A stretch of DNA of 64,000 nt, taken from positions 13,353,783 to 13,417,782 of the forward strand of contig OZ036001.1 of NCBI GenBank assembly GCA_964035015.1, written 5' to 3'. The stretch comes from Corallium rubrum (lineage: Eukaryota > Cnidaria > Anthozoa > Scleralcyonacea > Coralliidae). The translations under genes and the position numbers were made by a program. Positions within the stretch are counted from its first letter, which is position 1. Each line of letters starts with the position of its first letter. Of this stretch, positions 23,213-34,704 are shown piece by piece. Below the pieces are notes generated by a model, which saw only the letters and a program-made list of their open reading frames with translations, searched no databases and was not told where the DNA came from.

Positions 23213-23707
23213 CAAGGCCGTAGATATTGGGAGGGCAGCAGGGGCAACTGCCCCCCAGAGAACATCCAAAATATTATTTTTATAATGTTGATTATTTTTT
23301 ATTGGTATCAGACAGTTATATAGTTAACTGCCCAAGCACTGAAATGCGACATAAATATGGTCCCTAGTAGCCGGCAATCATTTGCGTAGTTCAAAACGAG
23401 CTTTGAACTTCCCAACGAACATTTTGGTGAAAAGTGACAAGTGAGTTGCAAATGACTGTAGTGTAGTTGTCTTTGTAAATATGTAATAATATAGTTTTAG
23501 ACAAAATCTCTTGTAAAAATGAGAGAATGTGTCTTAAAAATCGTTTTAAAATGTTCAAAATTTTTCTGAAATATGATGTCAGATCGCGGGAAATGCCATT
23601 TCAGAGACTCAGATTTCAAAAATTTCCCGGGGGCGCATGCCCCGGACCCCCCTAGAAATTGGGCAGTCTTATTGCCCCCTGACTAAAAGGTCCTGGCTAC
23701 GGCCCTA
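23213..23707. mobile_element. TIR element of the GGGGCATGCCCC family
   Basis: AAGGCCGTAG (23213) and CTACGGCCCT (23698) are inverted at the ends, followed inward by GGGGGCA-type sequence. The interior right side holds GGAAATGCCATTTCAG and GGGGCGCATGCCCCGGACC. Confidence 0.68.
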
Positions 23708-24008
23708 ACTTTGTTAGATAAACAATATTGTTTATCTTTAAATTTTAACAGTATTGTTCGCAATGGTGAAGCAGGAAAAAGTTTATGTACATCAGGAGGA
23801 ATCTGCAAATGTGACATCTTGATTTCTGTTGGCTTGACCAGGTGACCACAATCAGGTTTAAGTCATTTTGTGTAAGAACTTGGTCTAAAAAGTTATTTAT
23901 CTATATAGTTATTAAGTGACTCGTGTTTAACAATTCAATTAATGCACAGCTTTACTTCTGAAGTTTCCAGCTCAAAATTTCAACATAAGAGTCGTGATAA
24001 GACAATAG

Positions 24009-24431
24009 ACCTTTTCACCAATAGCGGCGCCATCTTGAATGCGCAATGCATTATGGTTTATCCAGGGTAGCAAGCTCCATTAAAAGGGCGATTGCGTAGT
24101 GTTGAGACAAAAGGCGGTTATTTTCCCTTTATAAATATTTTCGTGGCAACAATATCTAAATATAAGAATTGTCATACTGGTAAAAGCAACAATTCTCAGA
24201 CGTGTAAGGATAGATTCATGACAAATGTATCCTTATACGTTCGAGAAGTATTGCTTTTACCAATATGACAACGATCATATCCAGACATCGTTGCCATGAA
24301 AGTGTTTATCAAGAAAAAATTACCGCATTGTGTCTCAACACTAAGCAATCACCCTTTTAATGCAGTTTATTACCCTGGATAGTCATAGACCACAATCCAG
24401 TGCGAATTCAAGATTGGTGAAGAGGTCCATT
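24009..24431. repeat. Foldback element
   Basis: ATAGACCTTTTCACCAATAG at the left is mirrored at 24412-24431. Inner pairs include TGTGTCTCAACACTAAGCAA against the 24095 region. Confidence 0.8.
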
Positions 24432-24852
24432 GTGACTCAAACTATGGTGACATATATTATCCCCATAAATTTGTCAGAATTAAGACATGCATGTACACTG
24501 CCAAACAGTGTACATCTTTGCAAACCCAAAACTATACAGTGTTCTCAATCCGTTTTACTTCACTGTGAAAAAACACAAAGGGAGCACTGATGTTGAGCAA
24601 ACATATTGAACACATTTCGAAATTTTGGGCAATCGATATGTATTGATGTGAATTGTTCGAGCAAAATTCATACATTAAACTTTGGACTAAAAAATATGAC
24701 CTAAAAACCCATAGTTGGTTCTTAATTTTTCGGACAAACTGACATATATTTCCGCGTTATGGGGAGCTTGTGGAGATATTCCTGCGTTCTTGGGGGATTG
24801 GGGCCAACCCGAAGAAACGCCTGCAGTGCAGGCTAATATGGGAGTTACTCAC

Positions 24853-24924
24853 AATTCTTTCAGTTGCAATAATCCATAAAAGAAAGTTGAAGGTATCTTT
24901 GTAATTTGATTGTGTGCCATATTC
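24853..24924 (-). CDS. Receptor gene: LRR exon, block 2 repeat 2
   Basis: 72-bp exon between acceptor TATTTTTCAG and donor GTGAGT. It encodes NMAHNQITKIP followed by FYGLLQLKEL, a canonical 24-residue repeat, entering with one base and leaving with two. Confidence 0.85.
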
Positions 24925-25980
24925 CTGAAAAATAGTTAAATATTTTTTACTAGTAAAAAGAATTGCTTAGCTAATAGAAAAATCAGAAGTTTCAATTAAA
25001 ACTGAGTATTTGTCAAATTAATATATTATATGCAAACTTTAAGCCCTCCCGGATATAAGCCCACCTTCTCCCGTTAGCACCTTTTATAGTAAAAATAATT
25101 ACTGTTTTTGCACTTGCGTTATTAAGCAAAACGTTGAGCAATGAAGCGCCAACATAGTTTGTCTGTTGCGTTTTGAAACGTTTTTTCTACACCAGGGATT
25201 ATTTTAACGTGCAGTGATAACCAATTTGTGCACTGATAAATGAGATTTGTGCAGTGATAAGCGCAATTTTGTGCAGTGATAAATTTTCTTTAATATTTAA
25301 GAATGGGTGTTATTCGTGAAAGGATGGATTATAGTATGTACTGTGCCTTTGAACATAATTTCTGATGCATCAGAAATTATGTTCAAAGGCATAGTACATA
25401 CTATATTCCAACATATACTATTTAATATCAATATTTAAATTAGCAAATACACAATAAGACGATAAGTTAAACGACCCTGGTCCATTATCTTCTGATAACG
25501 TTAAGCGTACCGAAAACTAACAGCCTTATGCCCTTAATTTCAACTTTCAAGATACATGAATACAGCTACTATGGCAGGCCCTACCGCCCTAATAAACAAA
25601 ACGCTAGTGTTCTTACTATTTAGCCGGACTACCCAACGGTGCAAACCAGTCGACCCCATATAACATGCTTGAGGCTTCTCTCAGGTCGATGCGTCTGTGC
25701 GCGTGTGCTACTGTTTGACCATTGTTATTTTGAAAATGCGAATGCATGCTGTGCAAAAGGATTAAATTATTAAAAATTTGGAAAAGGAGGGCCGCTTAGT
25801 GTGACTAGTTGATTACTGACGAGCTCCCGAGCTACTCAGTGCTCCATCGATGTTTTGCTACTGAAGTTAAATTTTATGCCTTTTTCAAGCTCTTTGTGCA
25901 GTGATAAAAAATCCTTAGAATAATCCCTGTACACCACTTATAAGTTCCCCGGTTATAAGCCCATTCAAAAGAAGAGCAAA
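24925..25980. other. Intron; hairpin at 25330-25411
   Basis: 25330-25411 is a near-perfect palindrome centred on TCTGATGCATCAGA with ATAGTATGTACT arms. GTGCAGTGATAA recurs several times between 25208 and 25282 and once near 25899. No exon is seen. Confidence 0.6.
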
Positions 25981-25984
25981 AAGT

Positions 25985-26475
25985 TTTGTACCTGAAGATA
26001 CACCACTAAAAATGTATAAATCACTTGTTCTACCCCACTTTACATATTGCTCGACCATATGGAATGATGGCAATTGTACAAATATTGACAAATTATATAA
26101 ATTGCAAAAACGAGCTGCTCGAGTGATAACGGGTTCGACTTATGAAGTCAGATCAAACGATATTTACCAAAAACTAAAATGGGAACCAATTAAAACTATT
26201 CTGCAAGAACGAGAAGATTTAATGACATTCAAGGCCTTACAAAATATGACACCAAATTATTTATCAAATTTGTTCGTTACTAGTCATAATAATACATACA
26301 ATTTAAGAAGCAATGACCGAAAACTCTATTTAGAAAAACCAAACACAAACTTACCAGCTTCTCCTATCGCGGAGCTACGTCGTGGAATAAACTACCGATT
26401 GAAATTATCGAGAGCTCTGACTTATCAATTCAATCATTCAAAACATTAATTAACAAATACTATAATGAACAATAG
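25985..26475 (+). mobile_element. LINE reverse-transcriptase C-terminal fragment
   Basis: The frame 26012-26449 starts YKSLVLPHFTYCSTIW and continues with LQKRAARVITG, then L.WEPIKTIL and AELRRG. This is the thumb and C-terminal part of jockey/CR1-like LINE RTs. The catalytic YADD part is missing (5' truncation), and the coding continuity ends about one motif early in a frameshift (the GINYRLKLSR stretch replaces the usual WN.LP motif). Confidence 0.82.
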
Positions 26476-26677
26476 AGAAGAACCTCGATAATTTTAATGA
26501 TGTAATTATCTCATACACATCCACAAGACGTATTTTATTTTTTAGAAATCATAGAACATTTTCTCATGTCTCTGAGGATGATTCTGTAATAGAATTGAAA
26601 CACTGCACGTCCTCAAGCGTTAAGTTGTCGCGAGAATATCTCGTGCACTTAAGTTGGATAAAACTCGCCTCCAGTCC

Positions 26678-26752
26678 CTGTGCGGCTCGATAGCTCAACA
26701 GGTAGAGCAGCGGATCGGAATCCCGAAAATGCGAGTTCAAATCCCGCTCGAG
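26678..26752 (+). tRNA. tRNA-like sequence, probably a pseudogene or SINE head
   Basis: GGCTCGATAGCTCAACAGGT carries a box A and a D-arm, and GAGTTCAAATCCCGCTCGAG carries a box B. The acceptor arms GGCTCGA and TCGAGTC pair. The anticodon stem does not fold properly (the loop begins TCGGAAT), so a working tRNA is unlikely. The flanks on both sides repeat a CTCATGTCTCT(G)AGGATG motif (26556, 26811). Confidence 0.45.
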
Positions 26753-27117
26753 TCAGACGAAATTTTTCGGTTGAATTTAGCAGTGTAAGAAATCATGAAA
26801 AATTTACCTCATGTCTCTCAGAGGATGGTCCTGTAATGTTACCCTATAATTTATTTCTTCTTTCAAATAAGACAAACTTAATTTTCGTTTGATATATAGG
26901 CACTTTAAGTAATAAGGTGACTTTTCAATAGGTTAAGCTACACTGATACTCACAAGTGTGTCAAGTTTCTTGAAAATTTCAGCAAATTATTGTTTAGGTC
27001 ATAGATTGAGTTTGACGAGATGTCTCTATAAACACATACATGAAAATCATTAATATATGTATATGTGGCAGAGAAAAGTTAATTATTAGTATAGAGGATA
27101 GAGGATATTACACGGGA

Positions 27118-27430
27118 AGCATGGGTGGCGTGTGCTGTTAGGGCGCTGCCTCTCACCGCTGTAGTTAAGCCCAGTTGGACGGGTTAGCACTTGAATGGGT
27201 GACCGTCTGGGAATAGCTCCGTTCTCGAACTTGAATTTCATGTGAGCAGAGTTTAGTTGGTGTCTCCTGTGCTTCGAAGGTTTTTCGCAGGGTTCTGCGG
27301 TTTTCCTCCCTCCGTAAAATCAACACTTAAGTCTTAGATTATGTCGTGCACTTTAATCATGAGCCTCTGGCTCGGATGATCGGGCGACCACATCCTGTGT
27401 TTATCGACGTTAAATAAATCATTACTCACT
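27118..27430 (+). mobile_element. 5S-rRNA-derived SINE
   Basis: Head GGGTGGCGTGTGCTGTTAGG, a 5S-like promoter region AGTTAAGCCCAG..GGTTAGCACTTGAATGGG..GACCGTCTGGGAATA, a body with GGTTTTCCTCCCTCCGTAAA, and a tail of short ACTCACT units (27411-27460). Confidence 0.85.
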
Positions 27431-27459
27431 AAATCACTACTCACTACTCACTACTCACA

Positions 27460-27720
27460 GTGGCGCGAAGATATGGATTTTATCTTCGAGTGGCGAAAAC
27501 AATATTTTACGAATGAGCGTAGCGAATGGGTAAAATATCATTAATTCTTTGAACGTTTTCATGGCGATAAAGTAATATAAATAAGTTTTGTGGAAACACC
27601 ACGTAAAATATTTCTTTCTCAGCAAAGAAATACTTTACGTGGTGTTTCCACAAAACTTATTCATATGGGTAAAATATCGTTTTTTCCACGAGAAGATAAA
27701 ATTCATATCTTCAAGCCAGC
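27460..27720. repeat. Foldback hairpin
   Basis: GTGGAAACACCACGTAAA arms at 27592 and 27632 surround a short loop. The outer AAGATATGGATTTTATCTTC region (27468) is mirrored near 27700. The GTGGAAACACCACGTAAA arm is shared with 48.42 and 55.73 kb. Confidence 0.78.
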
Positions 27721-27889
27721 GTGTAATTTTCTTTTTATTATATAGATTCAATGCAAAAAGAGGTAAAATTCTTAATGACGTCATCGATATCTTCACTAGT
27801 GAGGATATGGAAAATACGACACTGCATCATTTCTAATAAAACACTCGCATCTATATAATAAACATGAAACAACAAACATTTGCGTGTTT

Positions 27890-28350
27890 TTAACTTGCCT
27901 AATGAAACGAAAATTAAGTCAGTCTTATTTGAAAGAACACTTAAAATGATAGAGTAACATCTTTTGCAGTTTTTCGTTTCCTTGCTTCGTTCTTGAGATA
28001 TTTCAGTTTGTTTGATATGTAAATTAAACATTTTGACGTCATAACGTGCAGTTATTGAAAAAGTTATATATCTTTGCTGTTGTAAAATATAATCACTTGA
28101 AAATCTACATGTTTAGTGTTGCAAAACACACGCACATGCTTCCTTCGAATTATTTTGGTTTGATAATAGCAAAGATATATAACCTCCCAGATAACTCACT
28201 CGTCAAAATGTGCAATTTACATATCAAACTAACTGAAATATCTCAAGAACGAAGCAAGGAATTAACGAAAAAACTTTCGAAAAGATGTTAATCTATCATT
28301 TTAGTGCTCTTTCAGATAAGACAGACTTAATTTTCGTTTCATAAACACTT
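27890..28350. repeat. Foldback element
   Basis: The arm around 27900-28040 (TTGATATGTAAATTAAACAT, CTCAAGAACGAAGC complements) is mirrored by 28200-28345. A half-copy is at 48130-48290. Confidence 0.78.
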
Positions 28351-28420
28351 TAAAGTTTTCCTAACTTTAAAAGATTTATGTACATTTTGGCTAAAAGTTC
28401 TCCTAGAGTCATAAAGGATG

Positions 28421-29128
28421 TATATACCAAAGACTTTCGTTTGCCAAAGATGAAATCCTACTGGTCAAATCATGGTCACGTGTTGTTCAACAAACTCGAT
28501 GTTTCTTTCAGCTGAGGGAAACATTGCACTGTTTCCCTCTGACGTCAACAATGAAAAAGGAAACAGTGCAATGTTTCCATCTGACGTCAACAATGAAGAA
28601 GGAAACAGTGCAATGTTTCCCTCTGACGTCAGCTTTAATCATGCGTTGTTCACGTGAATACACAATGACTATTGCATCAGATTCAGAACTTTGGACTTTT
28701 CGGAACATTTTGAAAACAAGAGCTTATTTCGAGCTTGTTTGGTACGAAATAGTCCATTTTCCAAAGGAAAGAATATCTATACATATCTTCAAAGAAGGTC
28801 TGAAGAAAACCTGGATAAATTTAAAGCTGTTCTTTGTACTTGTTGAGTCTGGTGTATTTGTTTACTTGAATTGAAATACGAAGACAAAGTCAAAGTGTTT
28901 TGGTAAGTCTTTTTGCCTTTTACAAGTTTCGAGTCAGTTTGGTATTTTGTATTTTAAAAGTCTTTGGTATATAACAAAACGCTTGTTGACTTTTGCCTCG
29001 AGAAACATCGAGTTTTACGGTCTCTCAGACTTCAATGTCACCCTCGGGCTAAAGCCCTCGGGTGACATTGAAGCCTTCGGGTCCGTAAAATTCGATGTTT
29101 CCCTCGGCGCCAGTCAACAAGTATATAT
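28421..29128. repeat. CTCGGG hairpin repeat, copy 1 of 3
   Basis: Begins TATACCAAAGACTTTCGTTT and ends GCGCCAGTCAACAAGTATAT. The inside has GGGAAACATTGCA blocks repeated around CTGACGTCA, and a hairpin CACCCTCGGGCTAAAGCCCT. Copy 2 follows immediately in tandem. Confidence 0.85.
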
Positions 29129-29790
29129 TGTTATATACCAAAGACTTTCGTTTGCCAATAATGAAATCCTATTGGTCAAATCATGGTTACGTGTTGTTCA
29201 ACAAACTCAATGTTTCCTTCTGCCGAGGGAAACATTGCACTGTTTCCCTCTGACGTCAACAATGAAGAGGGAAAGTGCAATGTTTCCCTCTGACGTCGCT
29301 TTAATCATGCGTTGTTCACGTGAATACACGATTATTGCATCAGATCAAGAACTTTGGACTCTTCGGGCAGTTTGAAAACAAGAGCTTGTTTCGAGCTTGT
29401 TTGGTACGAAATAGTCCATTTTCTGAAAGAAAGAATTTCTATACATATCTTCAAAGGTCTGAAAAACATTTTAAAGCTGTTCTTAGTGTTGAGTCTGGTG
29501 TATTTGTTTAGTTGAATGACTTGAATTGAAATTACGAAGACAAAGTCAAAGTGTTTTGGTAAGTCTTTTTGCCTTTTACAAGTTTCGAGTCAGTTTGGTA
29601 TTTTGTATTTTAAAAGTCTTTGGTATATAACAAAACGCTTGTTGACTTTTGCCTCGAGAAACATCGAGTTTTACGGTCCCTCAGACTTTAATGTCACCCT
29701 TGGGCTAAAGCCCTCGGGTGACATTGAAGCCTTCGGATCCGTAAAACTTGATGTTTCCCTCGGCGCCAGTCAACAAGTGTATATTATTAT
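29129..29790. repeat. CTCGGG hairpin repeat, copy 2 of 3
   Basis: Head-to-tail with copy 1, shortened by small deletions in the GGGAAAC block. Copy 3 lies at 59681-60312. The predicted peptides from these blocks are repeat by-products. Confidence 0.85.
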
Positions 29791-29965
29791 ATGGCTGGGT
29801 TTGATTTCCGGTCCGTACGCAAAACGACGCACGCTGATTGGTTTCCGAGAGGTCGGGAATTTACGATATTAACCGACCGGTCAATACGCTTTTTTCTCGG
29901 CCCTGCAAGTTTTGGCGGGAACATTTCTGAGTTGATTTGAATACAAATAAAAGAGAAATAGTCCC
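29790..29965. repeat. Dispersed repeat GGCTGGGTTTGATTTCC
   Basis: 175 bp almost identical to 52857-53031, containing GGTCCGTACGCAAAACGACG. Confidence 0.85.
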
Positions 29966-30282
29966 CGTTCTCCTTCTTAATACAACGCCACTTAGAACAT
30001 TTTCACGTCTTCAGGATGACGTTAACGGCCAAAATATGAGAACTGCATTTGCTTGAAATTGACTTCCATGCGGACACTACAATCATTTTAGCAATACTGG
30101 GGTATTTGGGAAGTCATTAAACTAATTTCAAATATCAAATATACTATTCAGTTAACGGTGATCTTTTTAAATTGAAAAAATTATCTTGCATGCTTTTTAA
30201 CCGCGTTGTCGTCCTGGCATATAACATGGCCGCTGTGACGTCAGATGAAAACGATCTATTGTTGTCTTATCAGAATACTTAC

Positions 30283-30357
30283 AAAGATTTCAATGCTGGA
30301 AAAGTAGCAAACAATCCAGTCCAGATTTTTCTTATCTTGTTATTAGATATGTTAAAC
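30283..30357 (-). CDS. Receptor gene: LRR exon, block 2 repeat 1
   Basis: 75-bp exon between acceptor TTATTGAAAAG and donor GTAAGTAT. It encodes FNISNNKIRKIW followed by FATFPALKSL, an LRR with one extra residue, as in the first repeat of block 1 (also 75 bp). It enters with one base, completing the Arg codon split from the second LRR cap, and leaves with two. Confidence 0.83.
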
Positions 30358-30439
30358 CTTTTCAATAATAAAAACACACCATTAAAAGATAAACACAGCA
30401 CATTGTATGTATATATACAAAATTTCATTCTTTTAATCT

Positions 30440-30590
30440 TTTTAAATCCTGTTTCCTTCAATTTTCAATATTTCCACTTCAACCGAATTATTCCCCTCTG
30501 GAATTCAGTTTGTAAAATAGCACTGTCTAATAATCTCTGTAATCTGGCTTCGTTTAAAACTTTTCTATCCAATACCAAAGTCAATCGAGA
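30440..30590 (+). mobile_element. Small LINE RT tail remnant
   Basis: FNRIIPLWNS and LASFKTFL in one plus frame match the terminal motif of LINE RTs. Only about 40 residues remain. The longer ORF around it overlaps the minus-strand LRR exon and is not a gene. Confidence 0.45.
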
Positions 30591-30860
30591 TATGGTCTCG
30601 GTCTTCGGTCTATCTTTTTGTTCGCCTTTATGCATTTTTGTGCACGGTGCACGGTCACTGAACACATTGTATTTTAGTATAATGAACGAATTGTCCAATA
30701 GCAACGTTTCAGTTCAATCACTCAACCGTGCTATTTAAATATTAATATACCTAAAACAAAGAATGTGCACGGTGTAAGGTACGGTTCAACATAAAATCAC
30801 AGCTCATTATAGGCGCTTTGAAGTTTGCCGAGTTTCCAGACCATATCTCGATTGACTATG
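30577..30860. mobile_element. MITE of the 32.5-kb family, second copy
   Basis: AGTCAATCGAGATATGGTCT at the left end and its complement ending at 30860, with an identical body (TTTTTGTTCGCCTTTATGCA). Confidence 0.82.
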
Positions 30861-31009
30861 CCGATACATACTTATCATTATCGACTTCTACTTTTGACGT
30901 TCATATGACCTGTACATGGTCATTATACCGTAGCAGTTCCTGTCACCGAGAGTAGTTTTGTAATGTACCAATTGCTTAAATTCCGCGGTGCGCGGAGTTT
31001 TGAGTTTGA

Positions 31010-31400
31010 GAAGTCAGATCAAATACTCGACGTCGGAATACAAAGCCCTCGTGCATTAAAAAGGCTCGCCTTTGCTCGCCTTTGGCTCGCCTTTTCAAAA
31101 AGCACTCGGACTTTGAAGTACTGTTTAATAAACGAACAGGAGTGTTAATTATCAGATATAAAGACACGAGGCGAAGCCGAGTGTTTTTATATCTGATAAA
31201 ACACGAACTGCGAGTTTATTGAACAGCTTCAAAAAACGAACCACTTAGTAAGTTCATTGGCGTAGTAAGTTTGAAAAATAACAGAAAATCAAACTGCTAA
31301 AGTTTATGTAAATCAGGAGGTATCTTTATCACATATAAAGACACTGATTAAACTTTAATTTCGTTTGAATTTGTCTCATGAATTATTAATGAGTTTTTGA
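31010..31400. repeat. Hairpin family with CACGAGGCGAAGCCGAGTG core
   Basis: The stem ATCAGATATAAA / TTTATATCTGAT at 31151-31197 encloses the core at 31165-31183. The end CATGAATTATTAATGAGTTT (31378) is shared with the 8.4- and 53.6-kb foldbacks. Confidence 0.7.
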
Positions 31401-31583
31401 AATCCCGGTAAAGTCCTCCTGTCTCGTATTTGAATTTGTATTGACAGCGGAAAGTTACATCCCCCTATTCGTCATTGATTTGATCTGTCAAACGTATCAA
31501 GTTATATCATTGGACAACGTTAGTTTCAAAACTCGAAAACAACTAGTTATTCGCTAAACGCAAATGGTAGTAACGTATTAAGA

Positions 31584-32177
31584 CATGGCTAAACGCTTTT
31601 AACACCGCATTCAACATCATTCAACTTTGTTGAACGATGTTGAATAATGTTGAAAGCACGAGTGGCCAAATGAATTCAACATTGTTCAACATTCATGAAT
31701 GACAATTAATTGAACGCGGGCTACCACAAAAGCTGGAATCGACAATATCCCGCATGGTGCATGTCTCTGTTCAACAAAGTTGAATGAAATGTGGCCAAAT
31801 GCGTTCAACACCTTTCAACATTTTGAGAACAATAGAAATATTGAACGCGTGTTGAACGAAAATTTGAACATGTTCAAATTACGTTCAACATCATTCAACA
31901 CCATTCAACACCATTCAACAACGTTCAACACCATTCAACACCATTCAACAACGTTCAACATCATTCAACACCATTCAACAACGTTCAACACCATTCAACA
32001 CCATTCAACAACGTTCAACACCATTCAACACCATTCAACAACGTTCAACATCATCCAAAACCATTCAACAACGTTCCACATCATTCAACAGGGGTGGCCA
32101 AACGCTTTCAACATGTTGAATTCAACAATGTTGAACGATGTTGAATGAAAGTGTTGAAAGCGTTTGGCCAGGCCTTT
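31584..32177. mobile_element. TIR element containing a 10-bp minisatellite
   Basis: The ends are inverted (GGCTAAACGCTTTTAACAC and GGCCAAACGCTTTCAACAC). Subterminal GTTGAACGATGTTGAA palindromes occur on both sides. The centre (about 31885-32090) is a 10-bp array of CATTCAACAC and CGTTCAACAC with a 30-bp higher period. The overlapping ORF (NTIQHHSTTF repeats) is an artefact. Confidence 0.78.
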
Positions 32178-32197
32178 AGTAGTAATTTATTATATAC

Positions 32198-32309
32198 CTC
32201 GTCATTGTTTGGCCAAACGTAGTCCGGGACCAAGGCACATGGAGAAGGTGCCTGTTAGAGCAATCTATTGAATAACTTGTACAATTGCATACTTTACAGA
32301 GACGTTCGC
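32198..32309 (-). CDS. Receptor gene: second LRR N-terminal cap exon
   Basis: 112-bp exon after a strong acceptor (CCCTTTTTTCAATAG), donor GTATAT. The peptide CKVCNC followed by SIDCSNRHLLHVP is an LRRNT cap, with the C-x2-C-x-C-x7-C pattern that shields the hydrophobic start of an LRR solenoid. It enters with two bases, matching the SRCR exon's one-base exit, and leaves with AG, completed to Arg by the next LRR. An LRRNT in mid-gene is unusual and is the key evidence for a second LRR block. Confidence 0.83.
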
Positions 32310-32444
32310 CTATTGAAAAAAGGGGCTTTAAGTTTTGGGATGCAATCTTAATGTATACCAAGGCTTTGAAGCTTAGCATGCTGATGTATTTATGTAATAA
32401 ACTGTCAAAATGTTTGCAGTTATGACCCCATGTTTAAGGTGACT

Positions 32445-33240
32445 CGATAGGAAAAATTTAAACAATCTGATTTTTCCCTCTAAAACGTTTCACGTGGTGT
32501 AGATTCGTGCTTTGTTCTAGTTCATTGCACCATAGTCAATCGAGATATGGTCTGGAAACTCAGCTAAAGTCTTTGGTCTATCTTTTTGTTCGCCTTTATG
32601 CATTTTTGTGCACGGTGCACGGTCACTGAACGCATTGTATTTTAGTATAATGAAAGAATTGTCCAATAGCAACGTTTCAGTTCAATCACTCAACCGTGCT
32701 ATTTAAATATTAATAAACCTAAAACAAAGGATATGCACGGTGTAAGGTACGGTTCAACATAAAATCACAGCTCATTATAGGCGCTTTGAAGTTTGCCGAG
32801 TTTCCAGACCATATCTCGATTGACTATGATTGCACCGTCCTATAGTGTTACTCTTGAGCATTGAAAAGTGTAAGCCAGCCCACAATTAATTTTCGAAAGG
32901 GGAGAAATATTCGTTCTAATGAGTTCAAAAACTCTAACTTGCATTCAGAATACAGTATTACAATAAATGTAATTTGTGCAGATACACAAATTCTTCATGC
33001 AAGTGTAAAACTTTTCAATTATCAGTACTGACACTAGCCTGGTACCCTTTGGCCCAATTTCAAAAAAAAATATGGGCCAGGTAACCACTAATTACAATCT
33101 CGCATCATCCAGGGCTAAATCCACTTGTACGTCTGCGCATGCCTTTAATGCGCGAAAGTTTCAACCAATAGGAAAGCAGAAATCTTTAGTGGTTACCAGG
33201 CTACACTGACACTAGGGCTATGCATGTGCAAGGAACTAGA
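32445..33240. repeat. Dispersed repeat carrying a MITE insertion
   Basis: Matches the reverse complement of 19220-19535 on both sides of the 32531-32828 insert. Confidence 0.75.
32531..32828. mobile_element. MITE, 7-bp TSD, with empty-site proof
   Basis: TIRs begin CATAGTCAATCGAGATATGG and extend over 30 bp. ATTGCAC is duplicated at 32524-32530 and 32829-32835. The related sequence at 19514-19520 has one CTTGCAC and no insert. Copies or pieces lie at 30577-30860, 37558-37636 and about 19990-20815. Confidence 0.9.
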
Positions 33241-33805
33241 ATGAGACAAAAAAGTACACTGCAAAACAATAAAGATATTGAGCAATCATTTAGGATAGAA
33301 AGTTTAATTAAAGTGTCTATGAAATGAAAAATTCGTTGGCATTTTTGTTGTTTTATTGTACAGAAGAGCATGACAAGAGCACTCACTGAAAATTTCAAGA
33401 GAATCTGATGCGTAGTTTTCGCGCTATAAACTCTCAAAGTTTGCCGTGGATAGTTTGTTTTGGGGAAATTTGGGTTTCTTGTAACAATGCCTCATGACGT
33501 ACGCAGATGGATCACTAATAGTGAAATCTATTGTTCTTATGCATAGTTGTCCATCTGCGTACGTCATAAGCATTGTTTCCGAAAGCCCAATTTTTCTCCA
33601 AGAACGAACTAGCCATGGCAAACTTTGAGAGTTTATAGCGCGAAAACTACGCATCAGATTCTCTTGAAATTTTCAATGAGTGCTCCTGCCATGCTCCTCT
33701 GCACAATAAGACAACAAAAATGCCAACGAATGTTTCATTTCATAGACACTTTAAAGCAATTATTTAAAAAAAGTCAGTGGGATTTTTTATCAGATATAAA
33801 ACCAT
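33240..33805. repeat. Foldback element
   Basis: The block AGAGAATCTGATGCGTAGTT (33398) and AACTCTCAAAGTTTGCC are mirrored at 33620-33660. The centre (33480-33570) has CTGCGTACGTCAT arms. Confidence 0.8.
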
Positions 33806-34067
33806 GATACCAATTTCCTTTGTGTTTTCCACATGAATTATTATCATTAATTTTAGAAGTAAAGTAGGTTTTCTTTATTTATATATGCATGTCTGTCAAA
33901 ATATAGACCCACCATAGTGTATTTTCATCTTATTGGTTTGTTTTTCAAAACTTTTTGATGGCCATATCTTTAAATTAACAACTAAGATGCCTGCTTAGGC
34001 GTTCACTCGGGTTACTATTCAGGTCAAGGCTCCTTCTGTATTTATAAAACACAGCATGCATTTTTCC

Positions 34068-34509
34068 CATAGGCGTAGAGTTTTCTTTTTGTCCGGGGGG
34101 GGGGGGGGGTGCTGAACAAGGCCTTTAAGAATTTTCCCGTAGGGGGTGTTCACAAAAAGGGATTCTTCTAGGGGGGTCCGGGGCATGCCCCCTGGAAATT
34201 TTTGAAACTTAGAGTCTCGGAAATGCCATTTCCTGCATTCGGAGGGGTGATTTTTAAGAACACTGAAGGTCATAAAATGTCATAAAAACTAGTTAAAATA
34301 CAACAATGTTTCGATGTTGTGTTTACTGGGTTGTCTTATGTGTACATGGGTGCTTTTGGCTGACAGGAATGAGGCTGTAATACAGTTATTTTAGATTGAT
34401 GAGTCAGTTGCTGCAAAATTTCGGGGGGGGGGGGGGGGGGCTGGGCCCCCCATTAAGATTTCTCGGGAGGCTAAAGCCCCTCAGCACCCCATAGTACTCC
34501 TACGCGTAT
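34068..34509. mobile_element. TIR element of the GGGGCATGCCCC family
   Basis: CATAGGCGTAG at the left and CTCCTACGCG at the right, with long G tracts at 34097 and 34424 and the TCCGGGGCATGCCCCC core at 34178. Confidence 0.62.
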
Positions 34510-34704
34510 GATTTTTCCGTCTACTTTGCAACTCGTCCTGTTCCTGTCTTCATGAACAAACCTTCTTTGTGTTTTTCTCGTATATTTTGGAAAAGTTTTG
34601 AAATAGTGTGCAGATTTGGAGGTCTTAAATAAACATTTCACTGCGTTTTGTTGACACAACATCCCCTGTTTCGGAATCGCTTCCAGCGGGGCATCTTTCT
34701 ATAG

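Noticed and set aside
23760-23860. Further LRR exon (CATCAGGAGGAATCTG resembles the antisense of LRR exons)
   Set aside because: The similarity is limited to a few bases; no N-x-I-x-x-I core and no donor in phase.
26678-26752. Functional tRNA gene
   Set aside because: Acceptor and T arms look fine, but the anticodon arm does not pair and position 33 is not T, so it is listed only as tRNA-like.
30172-30738. 188-codon plus-strand ORF
   Set aside because: A patchwork of MITE ends, the antisense of an LRR exon and a LINE tail; no coherent domain.
31780-32148. ORF with HHSTTFN repeats
   Set aside because: Produced by the 10-bp array inside a TIR element.
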